A DNA stretch of 64,000 nucleotides from PFJX01 sp963713085 (GTDB taxonomy: Bacteria; Pseudomonadota; Gammaproteobacteria; Burkholderiales; Thiobacillaceae), in assembly GCA_963713085.1 (NCBI GenBank), contig CAVQKQ010000016.1, forward strand, positions 62,001 to 126,000. The letters are read 5' to 3'. This document shows positions 52,051 through 60,774 of the stretch, piece by piece; the stretch's first letter is position 1, and the number at the start of each line of letters is the position of its first letter. A program made the translations under genes and the position numbers. The notes under the pieces were generated by a model that had not been told where the DNA came from, ran no database searches, and was given only the letters and a program-made list of their open reading frames with translations.

Positions 52051-52350
52051 CGGGGGTCCAAGGACGGGGCGGAGCCTTCACGCTACCCTGTATAAGGAAA
52101 TCGTTGCGTGGCGGCGGGCTGGCTCCGATGCCTGCCGCGTTGGCGCGCAAATATCCGAGCGCGTCTTCGTCATGGGCATGGCAGTTAGTGCTTTCTTCCG
52201 CGGCACACCGTCCATGGGGAAGTAATGGGCGCTTGGCACGGTGGCACGCTTCGGAATCGACAGTACAAAGAGACTTCCGTGACGCTGTGGAGAACAATAT
52301 GGAACAGACCACGGCTTCCCCTGCCGTATTTGGGCATCACCTCGTCAAAG

Positions 52351-52962
52351 CTATGGCAGGGTGCGGACAGGTTTGTCCCACATGCTCCTGGCGACAAAGG
52401 AATCCACCCCGGCATAGATCAGGTAGAAGGCAAGCCGGTTGGGCTCGCACGGGCCCTTCTCCATCAGGGTGCGGATGGCTTCCATCAGGATGTCCCTGGC
52501 CTCCTCGAACGAACGCTGGCTCTTCCCGGTGTAATGCTGATCGAACTCCCAGTCATGCAGCAGGAAGGCCGGACCGTAGGTCCAGGGTGAGAGGTCCTTG
52601 ACGGGCCAGAAGGCACGGGGGACGGAACCGCCATCGGTGAAGAACCGCTCGGGCTGGATGATCTCGCCGTTGGCCCGCGTGAACCGGAAGGGGTCGTCCG
52701 GGTTGGGCTGATGTAGGAATTGATCCGGTCTGATCCATATCAGCTGGGGTGAGCCCCCAATGTGGCCGACAGGAAAGTCCTGGTAGAACTTTCGTCCATT
52801 TTCCATGCCGGGGGCATCGGCGCTTGCGCGGGCCTTGGGCTTTGTTGCGTCAGTAGCTTTGGCCGGCTTGGACAGGGGCGTTGGACACTCTTCCGGTGGC
52901 ACATCTAACTTGTGCGTCGGAACCGCCCTGTCCTTACCGGAAACCAAGGATTTATTGGCCAT
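52351..52962 (-). CDS. DUF1353-like protein
   Basis: 203 aa. The first 70 residues are basic and low complexity; the rest has the DUF1353-like signature FTDGGSVPRAFWP, YGPAFLLHDWEFDQHY and FYLIYAGVDSFVARSMW. DUF1353 proteins are often found in phages and genomic islands and are of unknown function. ATG 52962 was chosen over the GTG at 53034 because AAAGGG lies just upstream. It converges on the secreted repeat gene; the 300 bp between them show nothing. Confidence 0.7.
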   Translation of the reverse strand: MANKSLVSGKDRAVPTHKLDVPPEECPTPLSKPAKATDATKPKARASADAPGMENGRKFYQDFPVGHIGGSPQLIWIRPDQFLHQPNPDDPFRFTRANGEIIQPERFFTDGGSVPRAFWPVKDLSPWTYGPAFLLHDWEFDQHYTGKSQRSFEEARDILMEAIRTLMEKGPCEPNRLAFYLIYAGVDSFVARSMWDKPVRTLP

Positions 52963-53234
52963 GCCCTTTGCCCTTGTTCTGTTTGCCCTTTCCGCTAACA
53001 CCGAGGTTTGTGGGGTATAGAGAAACCAATCCACCCAGCCAGGTAATGGCGGGCAACCAGCTTTGTGGCTGTATCTCCCACCACATCCGCCCTATGCGGA
53101 GATTAAGTTCAAATTAGCTGACAGCCGGGATTCACCAAATGCATTCCATTGCCAATTTCATTGCCAACCCAAGCCCCGTCTGAGGCATGAGTCTGCCTTG
53201 AAGCGGTTGCCGTGAACCGGTAGACCTTCCTTGC

Positions 53235-53678
53235 TCAGTACATCTTGTACGGCAGGAACTTCCCGCTCATGACGATGTGCACCCGGTCGCCTTTGGGGTC
53301 CGGCTCCCGGCTGATGTCCATGGAGAAGTCGATGGCGCTCATGATGCCGTCGCCGAATTCCTCGTGGATCAGTTCCTTGATGCTGGTGCCGTAGACGTTG
53401 ATCAATTCGTAGAAGCGGTAGATGAGCGGATCGGTGGGCACGGCGGTGGGCAGGGAGCCCTTGTAGGGCACCACCTGCAGCATCTCCACGGCCTCGGCGG
53501 GCAGGTCCAGCAGTGCGCCCACCTTGCCGGCCTGGTCGGCGGTCAGGGTCATCTGGCCCATGAGGGCGGCCGTGGTCCATTCCTTGCTCTGGCCGGTGGC
53601 CTCGGCCAGTTGTGCCCACTTGAGCTGCTTGCGGCGCTTGGCCGTGAGGATGAGCTGGGTGACTTCGTCGCGGGTCAT
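53235..53678 (-). CDS. cynS: cyanase (cyanate hydratase)
   Basis: 147 aa, normal length. An N-terminal helix-turn-helix-like domain and the C-terminal catalytic block PLIYRFYELINVYGTSIKEL...GIMSAIDFSMDI with the catalytic Arg88, Glu91 and Ser114. It converts cyanate and bicarbonate to ammonia and CO2. AAGGAG precedes the ATG. It is third in the nirC-kinase-cynS unit, 73 bp after the kinase gene. Confidence 0.95.
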   Translation of the reverse strand: MTRDEVTQLILTAKRRKQLKWAQLAEATGQSKEWTTAALMGQMTLTADQAGKVGALLDLPAEAVEMLQVVPYKGSLPTAVPTDPLIYRFYELINVYGTSIKELIHEEFGDGIMSAIDFSMDISREPDPKGDRVHIVMSGKFLPYKMY

Positions 53679-53751
53679 GGCAATCTCCTTGCGATGGGTT
53701 GAGGGGAAAAGGTTACGGCATCGATGCCTGGTTCGGGCCGGTGATGGGCGC

Positions 53752-55581
53752 TCACATGATCGCGGCGTGTTTGCTCAGCGACGCGATCAGGGCCACGGCC
53801 AGGAGAAAGGAGACCGTCTTCCAGAAGACGAGGGGGTTCCGTTCCATCAGGGGTGGCCGGGTCTTTTTCAGGAATGCCGGGTTGGGGTGGTGCAGGTCGT
53901 AGATGAACTCGGACAGTTCCTCGTAGCGCCTAACGGGATCGGGATGCACGGCCTTGGCGATGGCCTCGTCGACCCAGGCTGGGATGGGGCGCGCCTCGGT
54001 GCGCGCGGGCTCGTAGCGCAACTTGCGCTGGGCGGCCCGGGTGCGGGAGCGGGACACCCGGGTGCCGTAGGGCAGTTTGCCCGTGAGCATCTGGTAGGCG
54101 ATGACGCCCAGGGAAAAAATGTCCGAGCGGGCGCTGCCGTTTTCGCCCAGGAAGTACTCGGGGGCGGAATACTGTTCCGTGCCCAGGATGGGTTCGGGGC
54201 TGTCGCTGGCATCCATCTCCGTCAGGCCGGCCACCCGGGTGGAGCCGAAGTCGATGATCTTCACCGTGCCGGTGCCGTCGATCATGACGTTTTCCGGGCG
54301 CAGGTCCTGGTGCAGCATCTCCAGGCGGTGGAAGGCCTGGAGGCCCTTGGCGATCTGCTCGACGATGTCGCGCACGGTCTTCAGGTCCGGCTTGGGATGG
54401 TCGCGCATCCACTGGGCCAGGGTCTGGCCCTCGATGAACTCCATGGCGATGTATTGGTAGTTGCGCTTGCGGGTTGGTTGTGCGCCCGGGTCGGGAAAGA
54501 GCCCCGCCCCGCCCCCCGAGGGGGCCAAGTCGTTCTTGGGGCGGCCCGGCGAACGACTTGAGGACGCGTAGGGCTTCAGCACATGTGGGTTGTTGATGCG
54601 CCGGGCGATCCATTCCTCCATAAGGAAGCGCTCCAGGTAGGCCGGGTCGCCGCGATGCTCGGTGGCGGGGGTCTTGATGACCACCTGCTCTCCGTTGTCG
54701 TTGTCCACCGCCAGCCAGGCGTGGCTGCGGTGGCTGGCGTGGATGGGCCGGATGATGCGGTAGCCGTCGAACGCCATGCGGGCGTCCAGGTCCGGTGGGA
54801 AGGGCAGTTCGGTGAGGTGCTGGCATATCTCGCCGGCGCCCTGGCTGGGGAGGGCGTCGATGCGCACGATCTGGATGGTCAGGTTGTCGCCGCTGCCCTG
54901 GGCCAGGGCCTCGTCGACGATGTGTTGCGCGGCGGCGTCCAGGTCGAGTGCTTGTTCGTGGATGGCCTGTACGATGAACCGGGCGGGGGCGTGTTCGTAC
55001 ACCCCGTCGGTGGCCAGGACGAAGATGTCGCCCTGCTCCACGGGCAGGGTCTGGTAATCGATATCGAGCTGCTGGTTGATGCCCAGGGCACGGCTCAGAT
55101 AGTTCTGTTCCCGGGACACCCAGTAGCGATGGTCTTCGGTGAGCTGTTCCAGGTCGTTGCCGCGCAGCCGGTAGATGCGGGTGTCGCCCACGTGGAACAG
55201 ATGCGCCGTGGCGGACTTGATGACCAGGGCGCTGAAGGTGCAGACGTAGCCCTTGTCCTTGTCGTAGCGGTATTGGCTCTGCCGGGTCTGGGCATGGAGC
55301 CAGGAATTGGCGGCGTACAGGACGCGCTGGGCGGCCTTCTTGACCGACCAAGCCTCGGAAGTGCAGTAGTAGTCCGCCAGGAAGCCGTTGACGGCGGTCT
55401 GGCTGGCCAGGTGGCTGACCTCGCTGCTGCTGATGCCGTCGGCCATGGCGATGGCGACGCCCTTGGAACTCAGCTGCGGTTCTTTCGGGATGCGGAGGCC
55501 GTGGAAATCCTGATTGGCCACTTTCAGGCCCTTGTCGGAACATTGCCCGACGGCGATTTTCAGGGTATTTGCAGTGCTCAT
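53752..55581 (-). CDS. PP2C phosphatase-Ser/Thr kinase fusion, membrane-anchored
   Basis: 609 aa. Residues 1-250 are a PP2C phosphatase (AMADGISSSEVS, GDTRIYRLRG, LATDGVYEH, GSGDNLTIQI). Residues 270-560 are a Hanks-type kinase (VIKTPA lysine, HQDLRPENVMI, KIIDFGSTR). A C-terminal helix (FWKTVSFLLAVALIASLSKHAAI) anchors it. A GC-rich repeat inserts about 25 residues (near 339-365) between the kinase lobes. It lies 50 bp after nirC. Similar fusions commonly sit beside nitrate/nitrite transporter genes; the target is unknown. Confidence 0.9.
   Translation of the reverse strand: MSTANTLKIAVGQCSDKGLKVANQDFHGLRIPKEPQLSSKGVAIAMADGISSSEVSHLASQTAVNGFLADYYCTSEAWSVKKAAQRVLYAANSWLHAQTRQSQYRYDKDKGYVCTFSALVIKSATAHLFHVGDTRIYRLRGNDLEQLTEDHRYWVSREQNYLSRALGINQQLDIDYQTLPVEQGDIFVLATDGVYEHAPARFIVQAIHEQALDLDAAAQHIVDEALAQGSGDNLTIQIVRIDALPSQGAGEICQHLTELPFPPDLDARMAFDGYRIIRPIHASHRSHAWLAVDNDNGEQVVIKTPATEHRGDPAYLERFLMEEWIARRINNPHVLKPYASSSRSPGRPKNDLAPSGGGAGLFPDPGAQPTRKRNYQYIAMEFIEGQTLAQWMRDHPKPDLKTVRDIVEQIAKGLQAFHRLEMLHQDLRPENVMIDGTGTVKIIDFGSTRVAGLTEMDASDSPEPILGTEQYSAPEYFLGENGSARSDIFSLGVIAYQMLTGKLPYGTRVSRSRTRAAQRKLRYEPARTEARPIPAWVDEAIAKAVHPDPVRRYEELSEFIYDLHHPNPAFLKKTRPPLMERNPLVFWKTVSFLLAVALIASLSKHAAIM
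54501..54575 (+). repeat. dispersed GC-rich repeat inside the kinase gene
   Basis: GCCCCGCCCCCCGAGGGGGC then CAAGTCGTTCTTGGGGCGGCCCGG, the same family as at 49922-49985. The insertion stays in frame and adds a proline/glycine/serine-rich loop to the kinase. Confidence 0.75.
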
Positions 55582-55631
55582 GAAAAGGCCTCAGCCCCTT
55601 GTGGAGCTGAGGCCCTTGTCATTGTCGCCGA

Positions 55632-56462
55632 TCAGGCGGTGACGGGCTTGCCGCTGATGGCGCGCTTGGGAGCGGTCCGCACGTGGGTGCTGTACAGGGT
55701 CAGGCCGGTGAAGGCGATGCCGCCCACCAGGTTGCCCAGCGCGGTGGGGATCTCGTTCCAGATGAAGTAGTCGGCGATGGAGAAATTGCCGCCCATGATC
55801 ATCGCGGAGGGGAACAGGAACATGTTCACCACCGAGTGTTCGAAGGTCATGGCGAAGAACAGCATGATCGGCATCCACATGGCGATGACCTTGCCGCTCA
55901 CCGAGGTGGAGATCATCGCGCCCACCACGCCCATGGACACCATCCAGTTGCACAGCATGCCGCGCATGAAGATGGTGAACCAGCCGGCGATGCCCCATTT
56001 CGCATAGCCCAGGGTCCGTGCCACGCCGATTCCGGCGATTTTTTCACCCACAGGCCCCGGGTCGGTGGAGAAGCCGTAGGTGAACACGAAGGCCATCATC
56101 ACGGCGACCGTGAGGGCGCCCGCGAAGTTGCCGACGAATACCAGGCCCCAGTTCCTGAGCACGCCGTTCACGGTGACGCCGGGCCGCTTGTCGAGCAATG
56201 CCAGCGGGGTCAGCATGAATACGCCGGTCAGCAGATCGAAGCCCATAAGGTACAGCATGCAGAAGCCGACCGGGAACAGGATCGCGCCGATCAGCGGCGA
56301 CCCGGTCTGGACGGCGATGGCGATGGCGAACACGGCCGCCAGGGCGAGCGTGGCGCCGGCCATATAGGCCCTGATCAACGTATCCCGGGTGGACATGAAG
56401 ATCTTGGATTCACCCGCATCCACCATCTTTGTGACAAATTCCGAAGGCAGCAAATAAGCCAT
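55632..56462 (-). CDS. nirC: formate/nitrite transporter family channel (NirC-like)
   Basis: 276 aa, six membrane helices, FNT fold. Typical blocks are MGFDLLTGVFMLTPLALLDKRP, LRNWGLVFVGNFAGAL, GMLCNWMVSMGVVGA and FFAMTFEHSVVNMFLFPSAM, which contains the central pore His. It moves nitrite (or formate) across the inner membrane. Placement downstream of nasR and under an ANTAR leader makes nitrite the likely cargo. AGGGGA precedes the ATG. Confidence 0.92.
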   Translation of the reverse strand: MAYLLPSEFVTKMVDAGESKIFMSTRDTLIRAYMAGATLALAAVFAIAIAVQTGSPLIGAILFPVGFCMLYLMGFDLLTGVFMLTPLALLDKRPGVTVNGVLRNWGLVFVGNFAGALTVAVMMAFVFTYGFSTDPGPVGEKIAGIGVARTLGYAKWGIAGWFTIFMRGMLCNWMVSMGVVGAMISTSVSGKVIAMWMPIMLFFAMTFEHSVVNMFLFPSAMIMGGNFSIADYFIWNEIPTALGNLVGGIAFTGLTLYSTHVRTAPKRAISGKPVTA

Positions 56463-56492
56463 GACAATTCCCCTTGGGTCTGTGAAAAATGC

Positions 56493-56582
56493 AAAAAAAA
56501 GCGTCCATCTCCGCGCCCCGATAGATGAGGACGCGGAAATGGACGCCGTTGTCCATTTGATCGCACAAGCCGCCGTTAGCCT
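56493..56582 (-). promoter_or_regulatory. ANTAR-type antitermination leader of the nirC operon
   Basis: P1 (56582-56567; stem AGGCT/GGCTT with wobble, hexaloop AACGGC) and P2 (56554-56541; stem GGAC/GTCC, hexaloop AACGGC). Both loops have A1 and G4 and are identical. P2 shares its 3' arm with a terminator whose other arm ends in GATGGACGC and eight U (56547-56493). Confidence 0.87.
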
Positions 56583-56596
56583 GACGGATATCGATA

Positions 56597-56612
56597 AGCA
56601 CGAGCCGTGCCA
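56597..56612 (-). promoter_or_regulatory. sigma-54 promoter of the nirC operon
   Basis: TGGCACGGCTCGTGCT on the minus strand fits the -24/-12 consensus with one mismatch in TTGC. Its start, near 56587, lies just before leader hairpin P1. Confidence 0.83.
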
Positions 56613-56725
56613 AAGTGAAAGTCTACGAAGGAGGCTGGGCTACGCCGGATTTTCAGTACTGCCGAGGCGTTATTTGCCCAGGGATGGTGCGTACGGAACG
56701 TAAATTGACCGGGCTTGGTGCAACG

Positions 56726-57994
56726 CTAGGGTCTGGCCGCCAGTGACTGGAGGGCCTCCTCGGCGACGTCCACCAGCCGCCGATTCTGATCCATGGAGGT
56801 GGTTCTCAACATCTTGTAGGCGGCTTCTTCGCTGAGTTTGAATCGCGCCATCAGAATCCCCTTGGCCCGCTCGATGGTCTTTCGTTCATCCAGGGCCCGG
56901 CGCGCCGTGGCCAGGTCCGTTTCCATGCTGGCCAGGCGCCTGGACTGGGCCTGGAGCACATCGATGATGGACTGGCCCTGGTGTGTGCCGCCGCTGTCCG
57001 GCGACATGAAGCTCAGGGCGTGCTCGACGGGGAGCGCCGGATCGAAGAAGCGGTCCGTCTGCCCGGCCCGGGCGGGCGGATTGTTCCGCAACACCTTGAG
57101 CAGGCCTTCGGCATCCAGCAGTTCCCGTTCCGCTTCAACGATGAGGGTGGCGCAACGTGCCTGAAGCTGGTCCACCAGGGCGCATTGCAGCGACCACATG
57201 CCCGCGATGCGTTCGCTGCAGCACTCGAACCACTTGTCGCTCAGGTTGGCATCCAGCACCGCGCCGGGTTTGGCGCTGCACAACACGCGGCGCAGGCGTT
57301 CCAGCTGCGCGACGAAAGGCGCGTCCTGCATCACCCGCCATTGGGTCGCCACCGGCTCCTCGGCGAATTCGCTGAAAATCTGGAAGTTGCGTTCCTGGGC
57401 ATCGATAAGATGCAGCACCCTTTGCTGGTGCTCCCCGTCGCACACCCCCGAGGCAAAGGACAAGGCGCCCACTGCGCGTTCCTGACCCGCCCGCTCCTTG
57501 CCTTGGACAAGATTGAAGAGCGCCACCAGCAGACCCGAGATGCCCGGGTCGATGGCGGCATCGGCCACCTCGAAGATCAGCGAGACCAGGCCCGCGATCA
57601 GGCGGCTGAAGGCCGCCAAGGACTCGCCCGCAGAGAGTTTGTGTGCGCTGATCCGCCGGCGCAGGTCGGGCAGGGCGTCCATGCCGAGCAGCACCCAGGC
57701 CATGAGGGACAGCTGCTTGGCATTGGCGAATGAGGCCTGCTCCAGTTCCTCCTCGAAAATGGCGCGCAGCTCGCGCTCAACGGATTCGGTGTCTGCCACC
57801 AGATCCAGGCGGGTGGCCTCGAAGCGCTGCCCGGCGGAGGCCAGGTAGATGCTGGTGGCGCCCCGTTCGCTCTGGAGTGCGTGGATGAGATGGCCGATAA
57901 CGCCGACGAGCTGGGCCTTGGACGCCAGTCGCTTTAGTTCCTGGATCTGGTGCTGCTTGGCCACCAGGACGATATTGGGGACGGATAACTCCAT
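56726..57994 (-). CDS. nasR: nitrate/nitrite-sensing antiterminator NasR
   Basis: 422 aa. The long helical N-terminal part is a NIT (nitrate- and nitrite-sensing) domain (LIHALQSERGATSIYLAS, LSAGESLAAFSRLIAGLVSLI). The C-terminal ANTAR RNA-binding domain is ALDERKTIERAKGILMARFKLSEEAAYKMLRTTSMDQNRRLVDVAEE. On binding nitrate it should bind the two-hairpin leaders and stop termination at nrtA, nirB and nirC. It lies directly upstream of nirC and is transcribed from its own sigma-54-like promoter. Confidence 0.92.
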   Translation of the reverse strand: MELSVPNIVLVAKQHQIQELKRLASKAQLVGVIGHLIHALQSERGATSIYLASAGQRFEATRLDLVADTESVERELRAIFEEELEQASFANAKQLSLMAWVLLGMDALPDLRRRISAHKLSAGESLAAFSRLIAGLVSLIFEVADAAIDPGISGLLVALFNLVQGKERAGQERAVGALSFASGVCDGEHQQRVLHLIDAQERNFQIFSEFAEEPVATQWRVMQDAPFVAQLERLRRVLCSAKPGAVLDANLSDKWFECCSERIAGMWSLQCALVDQLQARCATLIVEAERELLDAEGLLKVLRNNPPARAGQTDRFFDPALPVEHALSFMSPDSGGTHQGQSIIDVLQAQSRRLASMETDLATARRALDERKTIERAKGILMARFKLSEEAAYKMLRTTSMDQNRRLVDVAEEALQSLAARP

Positions 57995-58029
57995 GGTATT
58001 CGGATGCCGGACGCGATTTTCCCCAATGA

Positions 58030-58045
58030 CGCAATAACCGCGCCA
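58030..58045 (-). promoter_or_regulatory. sigma-54-like promoter of nasR
   Basis: TGGCGCGGTTATTGCG on the minus strand matches the -24/-12 element with one change in TGGCACG. The start would be about 25 bp before the nasR ATG. There is no hairpin leader, as expected for the regulator itself. Confidence 0.65.
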
Positions 58046-58295
58046 GGAATGCCCCGATCCGCCATTGCCATGCGGCCAAACTCAAATCGTTTCCGTGAGG
58101 CGGTTCGCGGCCGCACACTCTGATAACGTTGCGTCGGCCCAAACCCTTCCGGCACCAATAGGGTGCGCCATGCACCGCCCTTTTGCGCCGTAAGCATGCA
58201 TACAGGCCATACTTCTGCTGCCGGCAAGCCCTTGAACCCTTCCAGCCCAGCGCCGGCAAGGGGCATGCGGCCGGTCCGGTCAGGTCGCCGCAAGC

Positions 58296-58311
58296 TGGCA
58301 TGACTTCTGCA
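58296..58311 (+). promoter_or_regulatory. sigma-54-like promoter of the ATP-grasp operon
   Basis: TGGCATGACTTCTGCA on the plus strand has the GG and GC dinucleotides at the correct spacing, with one mismatch in TTGC. The start would fall near 58323, about 19 bp before the ATG at 58342. It diverges from the nasR promoter across the same 347-bp region. Confidence 0.62.
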
Positions 58312-58341
58312 TAACAACAGCAAACGTCTTGAAACCGAATC

Positions 58342-59793
58342 ATGAAACTCGCCGCCCAAGCCTACGCCCACAGTCAGTCCTACGATGAACTGATCGACCC
58401 CGAGGGCGTACCCCGGGCGGCCGCGCGGCCCTTGTTCCGGTATCTGGATTCCCTCGGTCCCGGCATCCTGGAATCCCGGCGTCAGGCCGTGGATGCGGCC
58501 ATCATGGCCATGGGTATTACCTTCACCGTCTATAGCGACGGCACCAACATCGACCGGGCCTGGCCCTTCGACATCATCCCCCGGATCATGGCCAAGGATG
58601 AGTGGGAGCGCATCGACGCTGGCTTGAAGCAGCGCCTCACCGCACTCAACCTGTTCATCAACGATCTCTACAACGACCAGCGCATCGTCAAGGACGGGGT
58701 GTTCCCCATCGAGGTGCTGGCGGGATCGAAGAATTTCCGCGAACAGTGCAGGGGCTTCACCCCCCGCTTCGGGGTCTGGGCACATGTCTGCGGCTCCGAC
58801 CTGGTTCGGGACAGGGACGGCACCGTCTATGTGCTGGAAGACAACCTGCGGGTGCCCTCCGGCGTGTCCTACATGCTGGAAAACCGCCAGCTTATGAAGC
58901 GCATGTTCCCGGAGATGTTCCAGGCCAGCCATATCCTGCCGGTGGACGATTATCCGACCCGCCTCTACGACACCCTGGCTGCCCTGTCGCCCCGGGAAAA
59001 CGAACGCCCCACAGTGGCGGTGCTCACCCCGGGCATCTACAACTCCGCCTATTTCGAGCACAGCTACCTGGCCCAGCAGATGGGAGCCGACCTGGTGGAG
59101 GGCTCGGACCTGGTGGTGAAGGACGACGACTGCGTCTACATGAAGACCATCTCCGGGCTTCGCCGGGTGGACGTGATCTACCGCCGCATCGACGACGACT
59201 TCCTGGACCCGGAGGCGTTCCGGCCCGATTCCGCCTTGGGCGTGAAGGGCCTGATGCGATCCTGGCGCGCTGGCAAGGTTGGCATCGCCAACGCCCCCGG
59301 CGCCGGGGTGGCGGACGACAAGGTGGTCTATACCTTCGTGCCGAAGATCATCAAATACTATCTGGACGAAGAGGCGATCATCCCCAATGTGCCCAGCTGG
59401 CTGTGCATGTACGAGGACCAGCGGGACTACGTGCGGGCTAACCTGGACAAGCTGGTGGTGAAGCCGGCCAACGAGTCCGGCGGCTACGGCATGATCATCG
59501 GCCCCCGGGCAACCCAGCAGGAACGGGATCGGTTCGCCGAGCTGATCATGGAGAACCCGCGCAACTACATGGCACAGCCCACCCTGGACATCTCCACCGC
59601 CCCTACCCTGGTGGGCAACGAACTGGCGCCGCGCCACCTGGACCTGCGTCCCTTCGTGCTGCAATCGGACAAGCTCTACGCCACCACCGGCGGGCTGACC
59701 CGGGTGGCCATGGTGGAGGGTTCCCTGGTGGTCAACTCGTCCCAGGGCGGCGGCAGCAAGGACACCTGGATCGTCGACGTGGACAAGGAGTAG
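58342..59793 (+). CDS. circularly permuted ATP-grasp protein
   Basis: 483 aa, the usual length. Motifs: YSDGTNIDRAWPFDIIPRIM, LNLFINDLYNDQRIVKDG, GVWAHVCGSDLVRDRDGT, VLEDNLRVPSGVSYMLENR, VYMKTISGLRRVDVIYRRIDDDFLDP and the late block VVKPANESGGYGMIIGP. These are typical of the circularly permuted ATP-grasp family (formerly DUF404/407), thought to form amide bonds between peptides or amino acids. It is first in the operon and lies 3 bp before the alpha-E gene. The substrate is unknown. Confidence 0.9.
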   Translation: MKLAAQAYAHSQSYDELIDPEGVPRAAARPLFRYLDSLGPGILESRRQAVDAAIMAMGITFTVYSDGTNIDRAWPFDIIPRIMAKDEWERIDAGLKQRLTALNLFINDLYNDQRIVKDGVFPIEVLAGSKNFREQCRGFTPRFGVWAHVCGSDLVRDRDGTVYVLEDNLRVPSGVSYMLENRQLMKRMFPEMFQASHILPVDDYPTRLYDTLAALSPRENERPTVAVLTPGIYNSAYFEHSYLAQQMGADLVEGSDLVVKDDDCVYMKTISGLRRVDVIYRRIDDDFLDPEAFRPDSALGVKGLMRSWRAGKVGIANAPGAGVADDKVVYTFVPKIIKYYLDEEAIIPNVPSWLCMYEDQRDYVRANLDKLVVKPANESGGYGMIIGPRATQQERDRFAELIMENPRNYMAQPTLDISTAPTLVGNELAPRHLDLRPFVLQSDKLYATTGGLTRVAMVEGSLVVNSSQGGGSKDTWIVDVDKE

Positions 59794-59796
59794 GCC

Positions 59797-60774
59797 ATGC
59801 TATCCCGAGTCGCCGAAAGCCTTTACTGGATGGCCCGCTACCTGGAGCGGGCCGAGAACACCGCGCGCCTGATCAACAGCACCACCCAGGTGCTGCTGGA
59901 CCTACCCCGCGGCGCCACCTTCGGCTGGGACGTGCTGTTGCGGGTGGCGGGCCTGGACAACCTCTACAGCAAGCGCTACGGCCTGCCCAACGAAGCGGAC
60001 ATCATGCGCTTTCTGATCCAGGACGAGGACAATCCCAGCTCCATCATCGCCACCATCCACGACGCCCGGGAGAACACCCGCACCTTCCGCGAGGTGCTGC
60101 CCATGGAACTGTGGGAACGCATCAACAGCCTGTACCTCTACATCAAAGCCAACGCCGATCGCGCCACCCTGGGCCGCAGCCAGCGTTACGAAGTGCTGAC
60201 CGGCCTGATCGAGCGGCGCCAGTCCGTCGTCGGCCTGCTGGTGGGCTCCATGAGCCACGACATCGCCTACCAGTTCATCAAGCTGGGCCGCAACATCGAG
60301 CGGGCCGACATGACGACCCGGATCGTCGACGTCAATTCGGCGGTGCTGCTGCCAACGGACAGCGCCGCCTCCCGGGCCACCCTGGAACGCCTCTGGATGA
60401 GCACCCTCAATGCCCTCTCCGCCTATCAGATGTACCGGCGCCATGTGGGGGTGCACGTGAATGGCGCTTCGGTGGTGAGCTTTCTGATCAACAACCCGCA
60501 TTTCCCGCGCACTGTCGTCCACTGCCTGGGCGAGATCGAAAGCTGCCTGGCGGTGCTGCCCCATTTCGAGTCGCCCATGAAGGCCTTGCGACGGACCTGG
60601 AGGCGACTGGAAGGCATGTATTACGGCGACCTGACGCCGGTGGTGCTGCACGAATACCTGGACCAGATCCAGGCCGACCTGGCCGAATTGCACGAGGCTT
60701 TGGCGCAACAATATTTCTATCTGCATCACGAGCCCGCTTCGACCGCGATGCAGTCCCAACAGGCAAGAGCATGA
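59797..60774 (+). CDS. alpha-E domain protein
   Basis: 325 aa. Opening MLSRVAESLYWMARYLERAENTARLINSTTQVLLDLP is the signature of the alpha-E (DUF403) family, an all-helical domain that almost always accompanies circularly permuted ATP-grasp proteins. Conserved SIIATIHDARENTRTFREVLPMELWERIN and FIKLGRNIERADMTTRIVD. It probably acts as the partner or substrate-holding subunit of the ATP-grasp. Its stop overlaps the start of the VOC-like gene in ATGA. Confidence 0.9.
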   Translation: MLSRVAESLYWMARYLERAENTARLINSTTQVLLDLPRGATFGWDVLLRVAGLDNLYSKRYGLPNEADIMRFLIQDEDNPSSIIATIHDARENTRTFREVLPMELWERINSLYLYIKANADRATLGRSQRYEVLTGLIERRQSVVGLLVGSMSHDIAYQFIKLGRNIERADMTTRIVDVNSAVLLPTDSAASRATLERLWMSTLNALSAYQMYRRHVGVHVNGASVVSFLINNPHFPRTVVHCLGEIESCLAVLPHFESPMKALRRTWRRLEGMYYGDLTPVVLHEYLDQIQADLAELHEALAQQYFYLHHEPASTAMQSQQARA

